Shown piece by piece: positions 16,732 through 25,919 of a DNA stretch of 64,000 nucleotides. Positions within the stretch are counted from its first letter, which is position 1. Each line of letters opens with the position of its first letter. The position numbers were made by a program, and so were the translations under genes. The notes beneath the pieces are model-generated. The model searched no databases, was not told the origin of the DNA, and worked only from the letters and a program-made list of their open reading frames with translations. This DNA comes from Rossellomorea sp. AcN35-11 (GTDB lineage: Bacteria; Bacillota; Bacilli; Bacillales; Bacillaceae_B). The DNA lies in NCBI GenBank assembly GCA_030388825.1, contig CP128835.1:3652001-3716000 (forward strand), in the 5' to 3' direction.

Positions 16732-18207
16732 ATGAAAACACAATTTGACAAGTTATATATTAATGGCGAATGGGTGGAAGGCACGAGTAAAAATTCGATT
16801 CTCAATCACAACCCCTTCGATCATTCAGAAATTGGATCTATTACCGCTGCCAGCAGAGAAGATCTGGATGCAGCGTATCAATCCGCCCAAGATGCCCAAA
16901 AGTCCTGGGCCCACGAGCTTCCCCAGACTAAGAGAACTATTATGGAAAAGGCTGTTCAAGTAGTGGAAGAGAACAAGGAATTGATCATTGACTGGCTCAT
17001 TAAAGAATCCGGCAGTACATATATGAAGGCTGCCGGGGAAGTGAGCGTATCCATCAATATCATGAAGGAAGCAGCGACCTATCCATATCGGATGGAAGGG
17101 AAAATCCTGCCCTCCCAGGTTCCTGGAAAGGAAAACCGGGTGTACAGGGAACCCCTTGGAGTCGTAGGTGTCATCAGTCCCTGGAACTTTCCCTTCCATT
17201 TAGCAGTACGATCCATCGCCACTGCTTTAGCTACAGGGAACGGCGTCGTTGTTAAACCGGCTACACACACTCCTGTGACCGGCGGACTTTTGTTTGCAAG
17301 TATCTTTGAAGAGGCCGGGCTTCCCAAAGGATTACTTAATGTAGTAGTGGGAAAGGGCTCGGAAATTGGTGATGACATCGTAACTCATCCGATTCCCCGT
17401 TTGATCTCCTTCACAGGATCGACGGAAGTGGGGCGAAGAATCGGTGAGCTTGCAGGCAAACATCTGAAGAAAACGGCTTTAGAGCTCGGTGGTAATAACG
17501 TCTTTATCGTACTGGATGATGCAGACCTTGATCAGGCTGTTGAATCCGCCCTTTTCGGAAAATTCTATCATCAGGGGCAAATATGCATGAGTATCAACAG
17601 GATCATGGTTCAGAAAGGGATGCATGATAAGTTTGTCGACGCTTTTGTATCAAGGGTGCAAGCGTTGAATACAGGAGATCCATCAGACAAGTCCACTCAA
17701 ATAGGACCCTTAATCGATCAAAATCAAGTAGACCGGATCTTGAAGGATATTGAAAACAGTAAAGAACAAGGAGCTGAAGTTGTACTGGGGGGCAACGCGG
17801 AAAGGAACCTATTGCATCCAACGGTCCTGACCCATGTTACCAACTCCATGCCGATTGCAAAAAATGAAATCTTCGGGCCTGTGGCTGCCATCATCCCTTT
17901 TGATGATGACAATGACGCCATCCGCCTCGCCAATGAACATCCATATGGGTTAAGTGGGGCTGTACACTCTTCCTCCATAGAAAGAGCAACGGTCTTGGCT
18001 CATAAAATTGAAACCGGGATGATTCATATTAATGATGAACCTGTCAACGATGAGCCTCATATGCCGTTCGGCGGAGAAAAGGATTCAGGACTTGGACGTT
18101 TCAACGGTGAATGGGCACTTGAAGAATTTACAACAGTGAAATGGGTCGCCGTCCAACATACAAGAAGGGACTACGGACCTTTTATTGAAAAGAAGAGCGA
18201 GTCGTGA
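16732..18207 (+). CDS. Aldehyde dehydrogenase family protein
   Basis: The 491-residue product is a NAD(P)-dependent aldehyde dehydrogenase. It has PWNFP in the cofactor domain, FTGSTEVG (glycine motif), the general-base Glu in LELGGNN, and the catalytic Cys in GQICMSINR, then EIFGPV and PFGGEKDSGLGR near the end. It most resembles YfmT-type benzaldehyde/vanillin dehydrogenases of Bacillus, but the substrate cannot be set. AAGGAGG lies nine bases before the ATG. Together with the SDR upstream, it could oxidise an alcohol to an acid or detoxify aldehydes under stress; that is inference. Confidence 0.94.
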   Translation: MKTQFDKLYINGEWVEGTSKNSILNHNPFDHSEIGSITAASREDLDAAYQSAQDAQKSWAHELPQTKRTIMEKAVQVVEENKELIIDWLIKESGSTYMKAAGEVSVSINIMKEAATYPYRMEGKILPSQVPGKENRVYREPLGVVGVISPWNFPFHLAVRSIATALATGNGVVVKPATHTPVTGGLLFASIFEEAGLPKGLLNVVVGKGSEIGDDIVTHPIPRLISFTGSTEVGRRIGELAGKHLKKTALELGGNNVFIVLDDADLDQAVESALFGKFYHQGQICMSINRIMVQKGMHDKFVDAFVSRVQALNTGDPSDKSTQIGPLIDQNQVDRILKDIENSKEQGAEVVLGGNAERNLLHPTVLTHVTNSMPIAKNEIFGPVAAIIPFDDDNDAIRLANEHPYGLSGAVHSSSIERATVLAHKIETGMIHINDEPVNDEPHMPFGGEKDSGLGRFNGEWALEEFTTVKWVAVQHTRRDYGPFIEKKSES

Positions 18208-18224
18208 TGACTCGCTTTTCTTTT
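18188..18224 (+). terminator. Terminator of SDR-ALDH operon
   Basis: AAAAGAAGAGCGAGTC pairs with GACTCGCTTTTCTTTT around a 5-base loop; the left arm includes the last codons of the ALDH gene. Confidence 0.85.
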
Positions 18225-18317
18225 GTGGTTATTGTTTCAATTTTAAGGCTATCACTTCTTTTTCTTTAGGAAAGAGTCTATTCGGGTACATTGTTGCCAT
18301 TCTCATGGGGAGAGTAG

Positions 18318-18403
18318 AAGCTGATTTCCGCTGCCGGATGCTCGCTTCCCGGGGGCTTGGTGGTGAGCATCCCCGGCGTTCCCCTGTGGGCTCTCACACT
18401 CAA
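18318..18403. repeat. Probable dispersed Bacillaceae intergenic repeat
   Basis: This stretch is clearly richer in G+C than its surroundings and contains TTCCGCTGCCGGATGCTCGC, then GGTGAGCATCCCCGGCG and a CTGTGGGCTCTCAC end. It resembles a repeat family that I recall being scattered in Bacillaceae genomes near gene ends. Only one copy is in this window, so the repeat nature is from memory. Confidence 0.5.
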
Positions 18404-18442
18404 TGAGCCAACCACCTCTTATCCGAAAGCCCCTCAGCTCTC

Positions 18443-19480
18443 CTACAGTTCATCAAACCCGTTCGCATCAGAGGTCTTTGTATACTGTCTCGATTTTTGT
18501 TCAAAGAAATCGGTTTTCCCCTTATCCACTTCCTGATAGGCAATGATCCATTTTAGAGGGTTGGTTTTGTATCCTATGAACGGACTTTCAAACCCTAACT
18601 GTTTGGCTCTTTTATTTGCCATGAACTTAATATAGTCCTCCAGATCGCTCATTAATAAACCATCCACATTAGATCCGATGACTTCCCTTCCCCACTCGAT
18701 TTCAAGGAGAGCCGCCTGCTTGAACGTGTCTCTTCCAAAGTTTTGAAGCTCTTCGGTTTGATAAGACGGATTTTCATTGAGGACTTCTTTAAATATTTTC
18801 TCGAATAGACCGACATGTAGCTGCTCATCACGGTTGATGTAATTAATCATGGTAGAGGTCGCCACCATTTTTTGATTTCTTGCCATATTGTAAAAGAAGG
18901 CAAACCCGGAGTAGAAAAACAGTCCTTCGAGAATGACATCATAAATGATCGACTTTAGTAAACGATCAATGGAAGGTGACTCTGCGAAATCCTTATACCC
19001 ATTTGTAATAAATTCATTCCGCTTTATCAAAGTCGGGTCATTCTTCCAGAAATCAAACACTTCATCCTGTTTCTTTTTGGAAACGATGCTTGATAAAACA
19101 TAGCTATAAGAATGATTGTGTACGACCTCTTGCTGTGCGAGAATGATCATCAGGGCATTTAAGCTGGAATCAGTCAGATAGTCTGCCACTTTACCGGCAT
19201 AATCGGTTTGCACACTATCCAAAAGAGCCAATAAGCCGATAATTTTCAAAAACGACTCCTGTTCCTCTTCAGAAAGAGTCGGAAATTGTTTAATATCCTT
19301 AGCCATATTGATTTCAAATGGCGTCCAGAAATTGCCGAGCATTCGTTTATATTTAGGGTATGCCCATGGAAAGCGGACATCATCCCAATTTAATATATTC
19401 GAGCTTCGTCCATTTACGATGCCTGTTGATTTGTTCGGAGCATCTGAATCGATTAACTTGCGCTCTATCAGTTCATTCAC
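18443..19480 (-). CDS. nrdF: Class I ribonucleotide reductase, beta subunit
   Basis: This subunit houses the di-metal/tyrosyl radical used by the alpha subunit to reduce ribonucleotides. In 345 residues the metal ligands are visible: Asp in LLDSVQTDY, Glu and His in QQEVVHNHSYSY (with the radical Tyr four residues after His), Glu in LEGLFFYSGF, and Glu/His in RDEQLHVGLF. The start is GTG 19480 with AGGAGG ten bases before. It lies 14 bases after nrdE and shares its B12 riboswitch. Confidence 0.95.
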   Translation of the reverse strand: MNELIERKLIDSDAPNKSTGIVNGRSSNILNWDDVRFPWAYPKYKRMLGNFWTPFEINMAKDIKQFPTLSEEEQESFLKIIGLLALLDSVQTDYAGKVADYLTDSSLNALMIILAQQEVVHNHSYSYVLSSIVSKKKQDEVFDFWKNDPTLIKRNEFITNGYKDFAESPSIDRLLKSIIYDVILEGLFFYSGFAFFYNMARNQKMVATSTMINYINRDEQLHVGLFEKIFKEVLNENPSYQTEELQNFGRDTFKQAALLEIEWGREVIGSNVDGLLMSDLEDYIKFMANKRAKQLGFESPFIGYKTNPLKWIIAYQEVDKGKTDFFEQKSRQYTKTSDANGFDEL

Positions 19481-19494
19481 GTCTCATCTACCTC

Positions 19495-21741
19495 CTAGCT
19501 ATGACAGCTCTCACATTCTTCAAAATTTGAAACAGATGTCGACCTTACATAATAGGTCGTTTTTAACCCAGACTTCCATGCGTCCAAGTGAAGGGATAAT
19601 AACTCTTTCGCCTTGATATCATTTCGCACATACAGATTAAACGATATCCCTTGATCGATATGACGCTGCCTCTTCTCATTCTGTTTAATACTCCAGTGCT
19701 GATCTACGTTATAAGCCGTCTTGTAATACCAGGTGGTCTTCGGTGATAAATCAGGTGCTGTAACAGGAATCTTATAATCCTTCTTCTCTTCCGAATACTC
19801 CAATCTGAATAGAGGATCGATACTTGCCGTAGACCCGGCTATGATCGACGTGGAAGAATTAGGTGCCACGGCCATTAAATATCCGTTACGGATTCCCTTG
19901 GAGGAAACATCCTTCCTCAATGAATCCCACCTTGCTCCGGCATATCGTCTTTTGCTAAAGTACTCTCCTGTCGCCCAGTCAGAGCCTTCGAAATATGGAT
20001 AGGCCCCTTTTTCCCTGGCTAGTTCATGACTGGATTTAATGGTGTAATATGCCATATCCTCGTATAGTGTATCGCAATATTCAACCGCATCATCGCTCTC
20101 CCACTTCAAGCCTTTTAACGCAAGAAGATGATGCCATCCGAAGGTACCTAAGCCAATTCCTCTATAGCGTTGATTTGTCAGCTGAGCCTGCAGGACAGGA
20201 AGACTGTTACAATCAATGACATTATCCAGTAATCGTACCCCTATTGAAATCACTCTTTCAAGCTCATCATCCATGATGGTTTTAGCCAACGAGATCGATG
20301 CCAGATTACATACTACATAATCTCCAGGAGATTTATATGTGATGATTTTTCCATCCTTAATGACCTCTTCTTCCATGACGGTGGGACTCATATTCTGTGC
20401 GATTTCCGTACATAAATTACTGCAGTAAATCATCCCTTTCTGTTGATTGGCGTTGAGTCGATTGACCGTATCCCGATAGAACATATAGGGTGTACCCGTT
20501 TCAAGCTGTGAGATCATGATACGTTTGAAAATGTCAATCGCCGGGACAACCACCCTGGTAAGACGGGGACTTTCAACACACTCCCAATATTTATCCCTGA
20601 ATGAGCCTTCTCCTGCATGCTCATCATAGTAATCTTCCAGGGAATACCCCATGACTACTTTCACTTCATGAGGGTCGAATAAATACCAATCCCCTCTGGC
20701 CTCCACTTGCTCCATAAATAGATCGGGCACACTTACACCAGTGAAAAGATCATGAGTGCGCTGCCTTTCATCGCCATTATTTAATCGTGTGTCAAGAAAA
20801 GGGAAGATATCTTTATGCCAAACGTCTAAATAAACTGCTATGGCTCCCTGGCGCTGACCTAACTGATCAACGGATACAGCCGTGTTATTTAACTGTTTCA
20901 TCCATGGGATCACGCCTGAACTTACTCCCTTAAAACCTTTGATATCACTTCCCCTGCTTCGTACTTTCCCTAGATAGATACCAAGGCCGCCCCCATTCTT
21001 ACTTAAAGTTGAAACATCTGTATTGCTGTCATATATGCTTCTTAAATCATCCGCGACCGTATCGATGAAGCAGCTTGATAATTGACCATGACTTTTCCCC
21101 GCATTGGCGAAAGTGGGTGTTGCCACTGTCATGTACAGATTTGACATGGCCCAATACCCTTCTTCAATCAGCTTCATCCTCTTGTCACGCGGTTCCTTCA
21201 TAAACAGCGTCATGGCTATGATCATAAATCTCTCTTGAGGTAATTCAAGAATCCGGCCTTCATGTGATGTCGTCAGGTACCTTTCAGATAATGTGACGAT
21301 CCCTATGTAAGTAAACAACTGATCTTTGAAAGGATCCATCAGTTTGCCCAGCCGTTCGATTTCATCTCTTGAATAAGATTCCAATAAGGCAGGCGAATAA
21401 TATTGACGTTCCGTCAATCCCTGAATGAGTTGATAAAAGGAGTGATACAATTTGCCTTCTTCAGCTTCCCTGGAACAGGCAACGGTTCGATAGAGATTCT
21501 TTAAGTAAAGTGCTGCGGCAACGTAAGTCCAGTCAGGCTCGTGGGCAGAAATCCGTTCCACTGCTGTGAGAATCATGAAACGGTAAAGGTTTTCTCGATT
21601 CAGTTCAGACCTGCCTTCTGTAAACAAGTGAATTTTTTCGTCATATTCGTTGAAATAGAGCTTAGGAAATCGTTCGTGCAGATCTGTAAGGATGGTATCT
21701 GCTTCCTCTTTCGTACCTTGATACTGTGATATGATTGACAT
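19495..21741 (-). CDS. nrdE: Class I ribonucleotide reductase, alpha subunit
   Basis: The catalytic subunit makes deoxyribonucleotides. The 748-residue product has the active-site Cys pair (SSCFIDT and VCNLAS), the NLCTEI motif with the thiyl-radical Cys and Glu, the NSSTSIIAGSTASI substrate loop, and the C-terminal redox pair CESC. An N-terminal ATP-cone is not obvious. ATG 21741 was chosen because GGGAGGA lies six bases upstream; two earlier in-frame ATGs overlap it. The length differs from the roughly 700-residue NrdE of B. subtilis. A cobalamin riboswitch with terminator precedes it, which implies a second, B12-dependent reductase in the genome. Confidence 0.95.
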   Translation of the reverse strand: MSIISQYQGTKEEADTILTDLHERFPKLYFNEYDEKIHLFTEGRSELNRENLYRFMILTAVERISAHEPDWTYVAAALYLKNLYRTVACSREAEEGKLYHSFYQLIQGLTERQYYSPALLESYSRDEIERLGKLMDPFKDQLFTYIGIVTLSERYLTTSHEGRILELPQERFMIIAMTLFMKEPRDKRMKLIEEGYWAMSNLYMTVATPTFANAGKSHGQLSSCFIDTVADDLRSIYDSNTDVSTLSKNGGGLGIYLGKVRSRGSDIKGFKGVSSGVIPWMKQLNNTAVSVDQLGQRQGAIAVYLDVWHKDIFPFLDTRLNNGDERQRTHDLFTGVSVPDLFMEQVEARGDWYLFDPHEVKVVMGYSLEDYYDEHAGEGSFRDKYWECVESPRLTRVVVPAIDIFKRIMISQLETGTPYMFYRDTVNRLNANQQKGMIYCSNLCTEIAQNMSPTVMEEEVIKDGKIITYKSPGDYVVCNLASISLAKTIMDDELERVISIGVRLLDNVIDCNSLPVLQAQLTNQRYRGIGLGTFGWHHLLALKGLKWESDDAVEYCDTLYEDMAYYTIKSSHELAREKGAYPYFEGSDWATGEYFSKRRYAGARWDSLRKDVSSKGIRNGYLMAVAPNSSTSIIAGSTASIDPLFRLEYSEEKKDYKIPVTAPDLSPKTTWYYKTAYNVDQHWSIKQNEKRQRHIDQGISFNLYVRNDIKAKELLSLHLDAWKSGLKTTYYVRSTSVSNFEECESCHS

Positions 21742-21778
21742 GTTCATTCCTCCCGATTTCTTCATTAGGGAAGGATTC

Positions 21779-21813
21779 AGAAAAAGCCCATCCTTCTGGA
21801 AGGACGGGCTTTC
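21779..21813 (-). terminator. Riboswitch terminator before nrdE
   Basis: On the minus strand GAAAGCCCGTCCTTC and GGATGGGCTTTTTC form a stem with a T tail, 38 bases upstream of the nrdE start. It is the likely OFF-state terminator of the cobalamin riboswitch. Confidence 0.85.
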
Positions 21814-22065
21814 AATACGGAGATATGTAAATAGACTAAAAGACTTTTACAATCCTCGCTTTATCCTCCCAATTCCCGAAGAAGATAACACGTGATAAAC
21901 AAGGCAGGTCTCCTGACTCGTGTTTCATCCTACTCTAAGGCCTTCCCATCCTATGAGACAGTGGCAGTTCCTTATTTCGTCAACACTTACAGTTGCGGGG
22001 ACAGTTCCGGATTCACACCGGATTCCCTTTTAAGTCCATTCAGACACCCTATTTACAGGTTATAA
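21779..22065 (-). promoter_or_regulatory. Cobalamin riboswitch controlling nrdE-nrdF
   Basis: On the minus strand the aptamer shows GAATCCGGTGTGAATCCGG, then ACTGTCCCCGCAACTGTAAG and the B12 box GAGTCAGGAGACCTGCC (21904-21920), all typical of cobalamin riboswitches. The expression platform ends in an intrinsic terminator. Coenzyme B12 should shut off the class I reductase when a B12-dependent enzyme can replace it, as described in Streptomyces. Confidence 0.93.
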
Positions 22066-22287
22066 TCAATATATAGTATTAAAAATAAAACAGAACACAA
22101 AATATTGTGTCCTGTTCATCATAAGCGATTGAAAATGGAATTACAAGTGATATTTTCAAATTCCTCATAAAACCCTTTACCAGTATCCCCTCTATCCATT
22201 GATAAAGTCAAGTTTCATTTTTTTAGAATAGTTTCTCTGAACCATCTTTTATACGATTCTTATATGTGATGATTTTTTCTGGAATGT

Positions 22288-22698
22288 TTAGAGATTATAA
22301 GCTTTTTTATACTGCGGACTGAGTTCACTCCAAACGTCGAATAGATTTCCATCCCTATCCGGGAAAATAAAGTTTCGCCCTCTATGTCCTCTGTCTTCAA
22401 TCTCACCGGCCTGTACACCTTTCATGAGTAAATCTTCCCTCAACTCTTCCAGTTCTCCCAATCCATCTACTTCAAACGTTAATGAAAATCGTTTCTTGTT
22501 GAATCTATCCTGAAAGTTACTGCTTTCACCTTCTGAGGATCCCACCAGGAAGATACTCATATTTGCAAGGTTCAGAATGGCTTTGTCCTCATCCTGATAG
22601 TTCACTTCACCATTCAATATCTTCTGATACCATTCCGTTGCCTTTTGGACATTCCCTACTGGTATATAGATGGTTCCAACTCTTACTAATTGCTTCAT
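22288..22698 (-). CDS. VOC (glyoxalase/bleomycin-resistance) family protein
   Basis: The 136-residue product has the paired beta-alpha-beta-beta-beta motif of the vicinal oxygen chelate fold: VGTIYIPVGNVQKATEWYQKILNG at the start and GRNFIFPDRDGNLFDVWSEL at the end. The metal ligands typical of glyoxalase I are only partly evident, so the substrate is unknown. ATG 22698 has GGAG seven bases before; 22 upstream codons lack family likeness. It appears to be a single gene. Confidence 0.85.
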   Translation of the reverse strand: MKQLVRVGTIYIPVGNVQKATEWYQKILNGEVNYQDEDKAILNLANMSIFLVGSSEGESSNFQDRFNKKRFSLTFEVDGLGELEELREDLLMKGVQAGEIEDRGHRGRNFIFPDRDGNLFDVWSELSPQYKKAYNL

Positions 22699-23222
22699 CG
22701 TCCTTCTCCTTTCATCATTTCTTCTATTCCTTTCATTCAACGAAAAGAAGGAAATCCCCTTCAAAAAATATGCTTATAATTATTATCTACCGTGAAAATG
22801 ATAGGAGGACAATGATTCATACCTCCACAGTGTCACTCACTGCACGACATGTTCCAATAAGCTGGTTGATGAAATGAGACGCCGTCACTATACTTCAATT
22901 AGAAGGTTGTTTGACAGTATTCTTTGGCCCCCAATATTTTTTAACGGCTGTTTGAATGGAGGAGCAAACTCGATTTGAACAGCCTCTTTTCTTCATGTAT
23001 TTCCAACGATAAACAGAAGTAAAGATTCTCTTACAATTGGAATGAAGCCTAGAGTGTTGGAAACGGATACAATTGTGGACTTACGGGTTCCTTAAACAGT
23101 ATTGCAAGCTTATTACAAACTATACTTTTGGTTTAAATGCTTTCTTTTTCAGGGTTAATCCTTTACAATGCCCTTTAAGTGATCTTTTCTGAATCACACC
23201 TTAGAATTGAAAGGAGTTTATT
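22699..23222. other. Intergenic region with an orphan transcription unit candidate
   Basis: Within these 524 bases the plus strand shows TATAAT at 22775-22780, AGGAGG at 22803-22808 with an ATG at 22812 opening only a 21-codon frame, and a GGCTGTT...AACAGCC hairpin with a T-rich tail at 22946-22990. No recognised gene lies between. This may be a small RNA, a short peptide gene or a decayed gene. The remainder holds the promoter region of the downstream lipoprotein gene. Confidence 0.35.
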
Positions 23223-23996
23223 ATGAAAAAAATATTTACGACTCTACTATTAGCAATTATAGCGATTGGACTGGCTGCATGCGGTTCAAATGAGGATAGC
23301 AAAGAAGAAAAGCCGAAAACAGAAGAAGAAAGCACTGAACAAGCAAAAGGTCAGGAAGAACAAGCCAAGCAGATGGAAGAAATGCAAAAGAAATTGGATG
23401 AACAAAAAGTTGAAAAAGACAAGGTCGTTGCCGTCGTAAATGCCGAAGAAATCAAAGGTGAAGACTTTAACAACGTACTGACTCAATCCCAGATGCAATT
23501 TCAGCAAATGGGCCAGGATCCAACCAGTAAAGAGGCAGTGAAACAAATTAAAGAACAGACAATCGATAGCCTGATAGGACAGACTCTTCTTATGCAGCAA
23601 GCAGATGAAAAAGGGTATAAGGCATCTGAAGAAGAAATCAATAAACAGCTTGATGAAGTGAAAAAACAATACAAAGACGAGAAAAAATTTGAAGATGCAA
23701 TGAAAAAAGCCGGATTTACAATGGATGAGTTGAGAACTCAAATCGCTGAAAACATCAAGTATACACATTATGTTGAAAAAGAAATCAAAGTAGAAGATGT
23801 AACCGAAGATGAGATGAAAAAGTTTTATGACCAGTATGCAAGCAGTCAGGGACAAGATCAATCAGAAGAAGCACCAACATTTGAAGAAGTAAAGCCTCAA
23901 ATCAAAACTCAGTTAGAGCAGCAGAAAAAACAGGAAAAACTCGTACAGCATGTGAAAGAACTAAAGAAAAACGCTAAAGTCGACGTTAAAATTTAA
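23223..23996 (+). CDS. SurA N-terminal domain lipoprotein
   Basis: The 257-residue protein starts with a lipoprotein signal (hydrophobic segment and lipobox LAAC, Cys at residue 20), then a highly charged Glu/Lys/Gln coiled-coil linker, then a SurA_N-like helical domain from about residue 65 (NAEEIKGEDFNNVL, EQTIDSLIGQTLLMQQADEKG). Unlike PrsA, no parvulin peptidyl-prolyl isomerase domain is present. It likely acts as a membrane-anchored chaperone outside the cell. AAAGGAG lies before the ATG. Single gene. Confidence 0.88.
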   Translation: MKKIFTTLLLAIIAIGLAACGSNEDSKEEKPKTEEESTEQAKGQEEQAKQMEEMQKKLDEQKVEKDKVVAVVNAEEIKGEDFNNVLTQSQMQFQQMGQDPTSKEAVKQIKEQTIDSLIGQTLLMQQADEKGYKASEEEINKQLDEVKKQYKDEKKFEDAMKKAGFTMDELRTQIAENIKYTHYVEKEIKVEDVTEDEMKKFYDQYASSQGQDQSEEAPTFEEVKPQIKTQLEQQKKQEKLVQHVKELKKNAKVDVKI

Positions 23997-24010
23997 AAAC
24001 TTCCATTGAT

Positions 24011-24043
24011 AAGCCGCTTGGTGACAGGTGGCTTTCTTTTTTC
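24011..24043 (+). terminator. Terminator of the SurA-N lipoprotein gene
   Basis: AAGCC...GGCTT stem with a T-rich tail, 15 bases after the stop. Confidence 0.65.
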
Positions 24044-24119
24044 ATTCCTGCACATGAGAGGTTATTCTCCCCCGAGGAAGGGTATGGTAAAGGAACAATC
24101 ATTTAGGGAGGGTAGAACA

Positions 24120-24296
24120 ATGTCCACAAGAAAAAATGATCATCCAGAACAAATCAATCAGGATCATGACGGTATCCTCGATCAGCATGAAAGCGAGAGA
24201 AATGTCGATCCGATTCCATTAGACGACCTAAAAAAAGACCTGCGTGATGAGAAGAAAAAGCATCAAACCAAAGAGGAGTCATCGAGCAAGGAGTAA
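24120..24296 (+). CDS. Small hydrophilic hypothetical protein
   Basis: A 58-residue, very charged protein (Asp, Glu, Lys, His) without hydrophobic segments. ATG 24120 follows AGGGAGGG with good spacing, and a terminator follows the stop directly, both of which support a real gene. No family is recognised. Confidence 0.6.
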   Translation: MSTRKNDHPEQINQDHDGILDQHESERNVDPIPLDDLKKDLRDEKKKHQTKEESSSKE

Positions 24297-24302
24297 CATA
24301 AT

Positions 24303-24335
24303 AAAGCCCTGTGATGATATCACAGGGCTTCCCTA
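24303..24335. terminator. Bidirectional terminator before gnd 3' end
   Basis: AAGCCCTGTGAT (24304-24315) and ATCACAGGGCTT (24319-24330) form a perfect 12-bp stem between convergent genes. Confidence 0.9.
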
Positions 24336-24338
24336 TTC

Positions 24339-25751
24339 TTACTTTGATAACCAATCCGTATGGAATGTTCCTTCTTTGTCCACACGCTGATACGTATGTG
24401 CACCAAAATAATCTCGTTGAGCTTGAAGAAGATTAGCCGGGAGTGACTCAGAACGATAGCTGTCATAATAGGCTAATGCACTAGCAAGGCCCGGAACTGG
24501 AACTCCAATCTTAATGGCTGTTGCCACAACTTCTCGCGCTGCATCCTGGTACGTTTCAACGATCTCCTTAAAATACGGGTCAAGTAGTAGATTGGTTAAA
24601 CCAGGCTCACGATCATAGGCGTTCTTGATGTCCTCCAGGAACCCGGCACGGATGATACATCCCCCTCTGAATATCATGGAGATCTCTCCAGGTTTCAGAT
24701 CCCACTGGTATTCATCTGAAGCGGATTGAAGCTGAGCAAAGCCTTGAGCATAGGAACAAATCTTGCTTAGGTACAAAGCTTTACGAATCATTTCAATAAA
24801 CTCTTCTTTGTTCCCTGTGAATGTGGTATTCTTAGGACCTTTTAAGATTCTGCTTGCTTTTACTCTTTCTTCCTTCATGGCAGAAATAAATCGGGCGAAC
24901 ACAGATTCCGTAATGATGGAAAGGGGTACTCCCAGTTCCAGTGCAGAAATGCTTGTCCATTTACCTGTCCCCTTTTGACCTGCTGTATCCAGAATTACTT
25001 CCACTAGGGGCTTTCCTGTTTCTTCATCCACTTTTGTGAAAATATCTGCCGTAATTTCGATCAGGTAGCTGTCAAGCTCTCCCTCGTTCCACTCTTTAAA
25101 TATTTCGTGAAGCTCTGAAGCGTTTAGTCCAAGGACATTTTTCATGAGATAATATGCTTCACAAATGAGTTGCATATCACTGTACTCGATTCCGTTATGA
25201 ACCATTTTCACATAATGTCCTGATCCGTCCGGACCGATATATGTACTGCATGCATCCCCTTTTACCTTCGCTGCAATCGCGTTCAGGAAAGGCTCGATTA
25301 AGTCATATGCTTCCTTCTGGCCACTAGGCATGATGGCAGGACCGTATAATGCACCTTCTTCCCCTCCGGATACACCCGCTCCGATGAAGTTGATTCCTTT
25401 TTCACCAAGTTCCTTATTTCTACGGATCGTATCTTCAAAGTACGTATTTCCACCATCAATCAGAATATCCCCTTCATCTAAGTGAGGAAGTAAGGAATCA
25501 ATGGCCTTATCAGTAATGGCACCTGCTGGAACCATAATGAGGATCTTTCGTGGCGTCTCTAAAGACTGGACGAATTTTTTTACATCATGAGTACCTACCA
25601 TTTTCTTATCGGGATGTTCTCCAAGAACCTCCTTGACCTTTTCGTCAGACACATCATATATAGAAACTGAATAGCCCCTGCTTTCGAAGTTTAAGGCAAG
25701 ACTCTTTCCCATCACTCCTACACCGGCCACTCCTATTTGTTGTTTTGTCAT
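24339..25751 (-). CDS. gnd: 6-Phosphogluconate dehydrogenase, decarboxylating
   Basis: The enzyme turns 6-phosphogluconate into ribulose 5-phosphate and CO2 with NAD(P), in the oxidative pentose phosphate pathway. The 470-residue product has the N-terminal Rossmann motif [15 protein letters not shown], the [11 protein letters not shown] substrate segment, the catalytic Lys in [13 protein letters not shown], and the C-terminal region [14 protein letters not shown] that completes the partner's active site. Length is normal. A decayed RpiR-type regulator lies just upstream, divergently oriented. Confidence 0.97.
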   Translation of the reverse strand: MTKQQIGVAGVGVMGKSLALNFESRGYSVSIYDVSDEKVKEVLGEHPDKKMVGTHDVKKFVQSLETPRKILIMVPAGAITDKAIDSLLPHLDEGDILIDGGNTYFEDTIRRNKELGEKGINFIGAGVSGGEEGALYGPAIMPSGQKEAYDLIEPFLNAIAAKVKGDACSTYIGPDGSGHYVKMVHNGIEYSDMQLICEAYYLMKNVLGLNASELHEIFKEWNEGELDSYLIEITADIFTKVDEETGKPLVEVILDTAGQKGTGKWTSISALELGVPLSIITESVFARFISAMKEERVKASRILKGPKNTTFTGNKEEFIEMIRKALYLSKICSYAQGFAQLQSASDEYQWDLKPGEISMIFRGGCIIRAGFLEDIKNAYDREPGLTNLLLDPYFKEIVETYQDAAREVVATAIKIGVPVPGLASALAYYDSYRSESLPANLLQAQRDYFGAHTYQRVDKEGTFHTDWLSK

Positions 25752-25919
25752 AGTTTGATCATTCCTTTCAATCCAAATATGTCTTCACCTTGTATATTAT
25801 AATACGAAATAAAATTCCGTGGTGTAATTTATGAAATAATATTTTTTATTTGGTCATTCATCATAAAATTTTTTTCTTTATATCCATGCTAGAGATACGA
25901 GCGAAATGGTTTCTCTTGC

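Noticed and set aside
23286..23861. 191-codon open frame antisense to the SurA-N lipoprotein gene
   Set aside because: It is Phe/Leu-rich only because it mirrors Lys/Glu codons of the real gene; no ribosome site and no family likeness.
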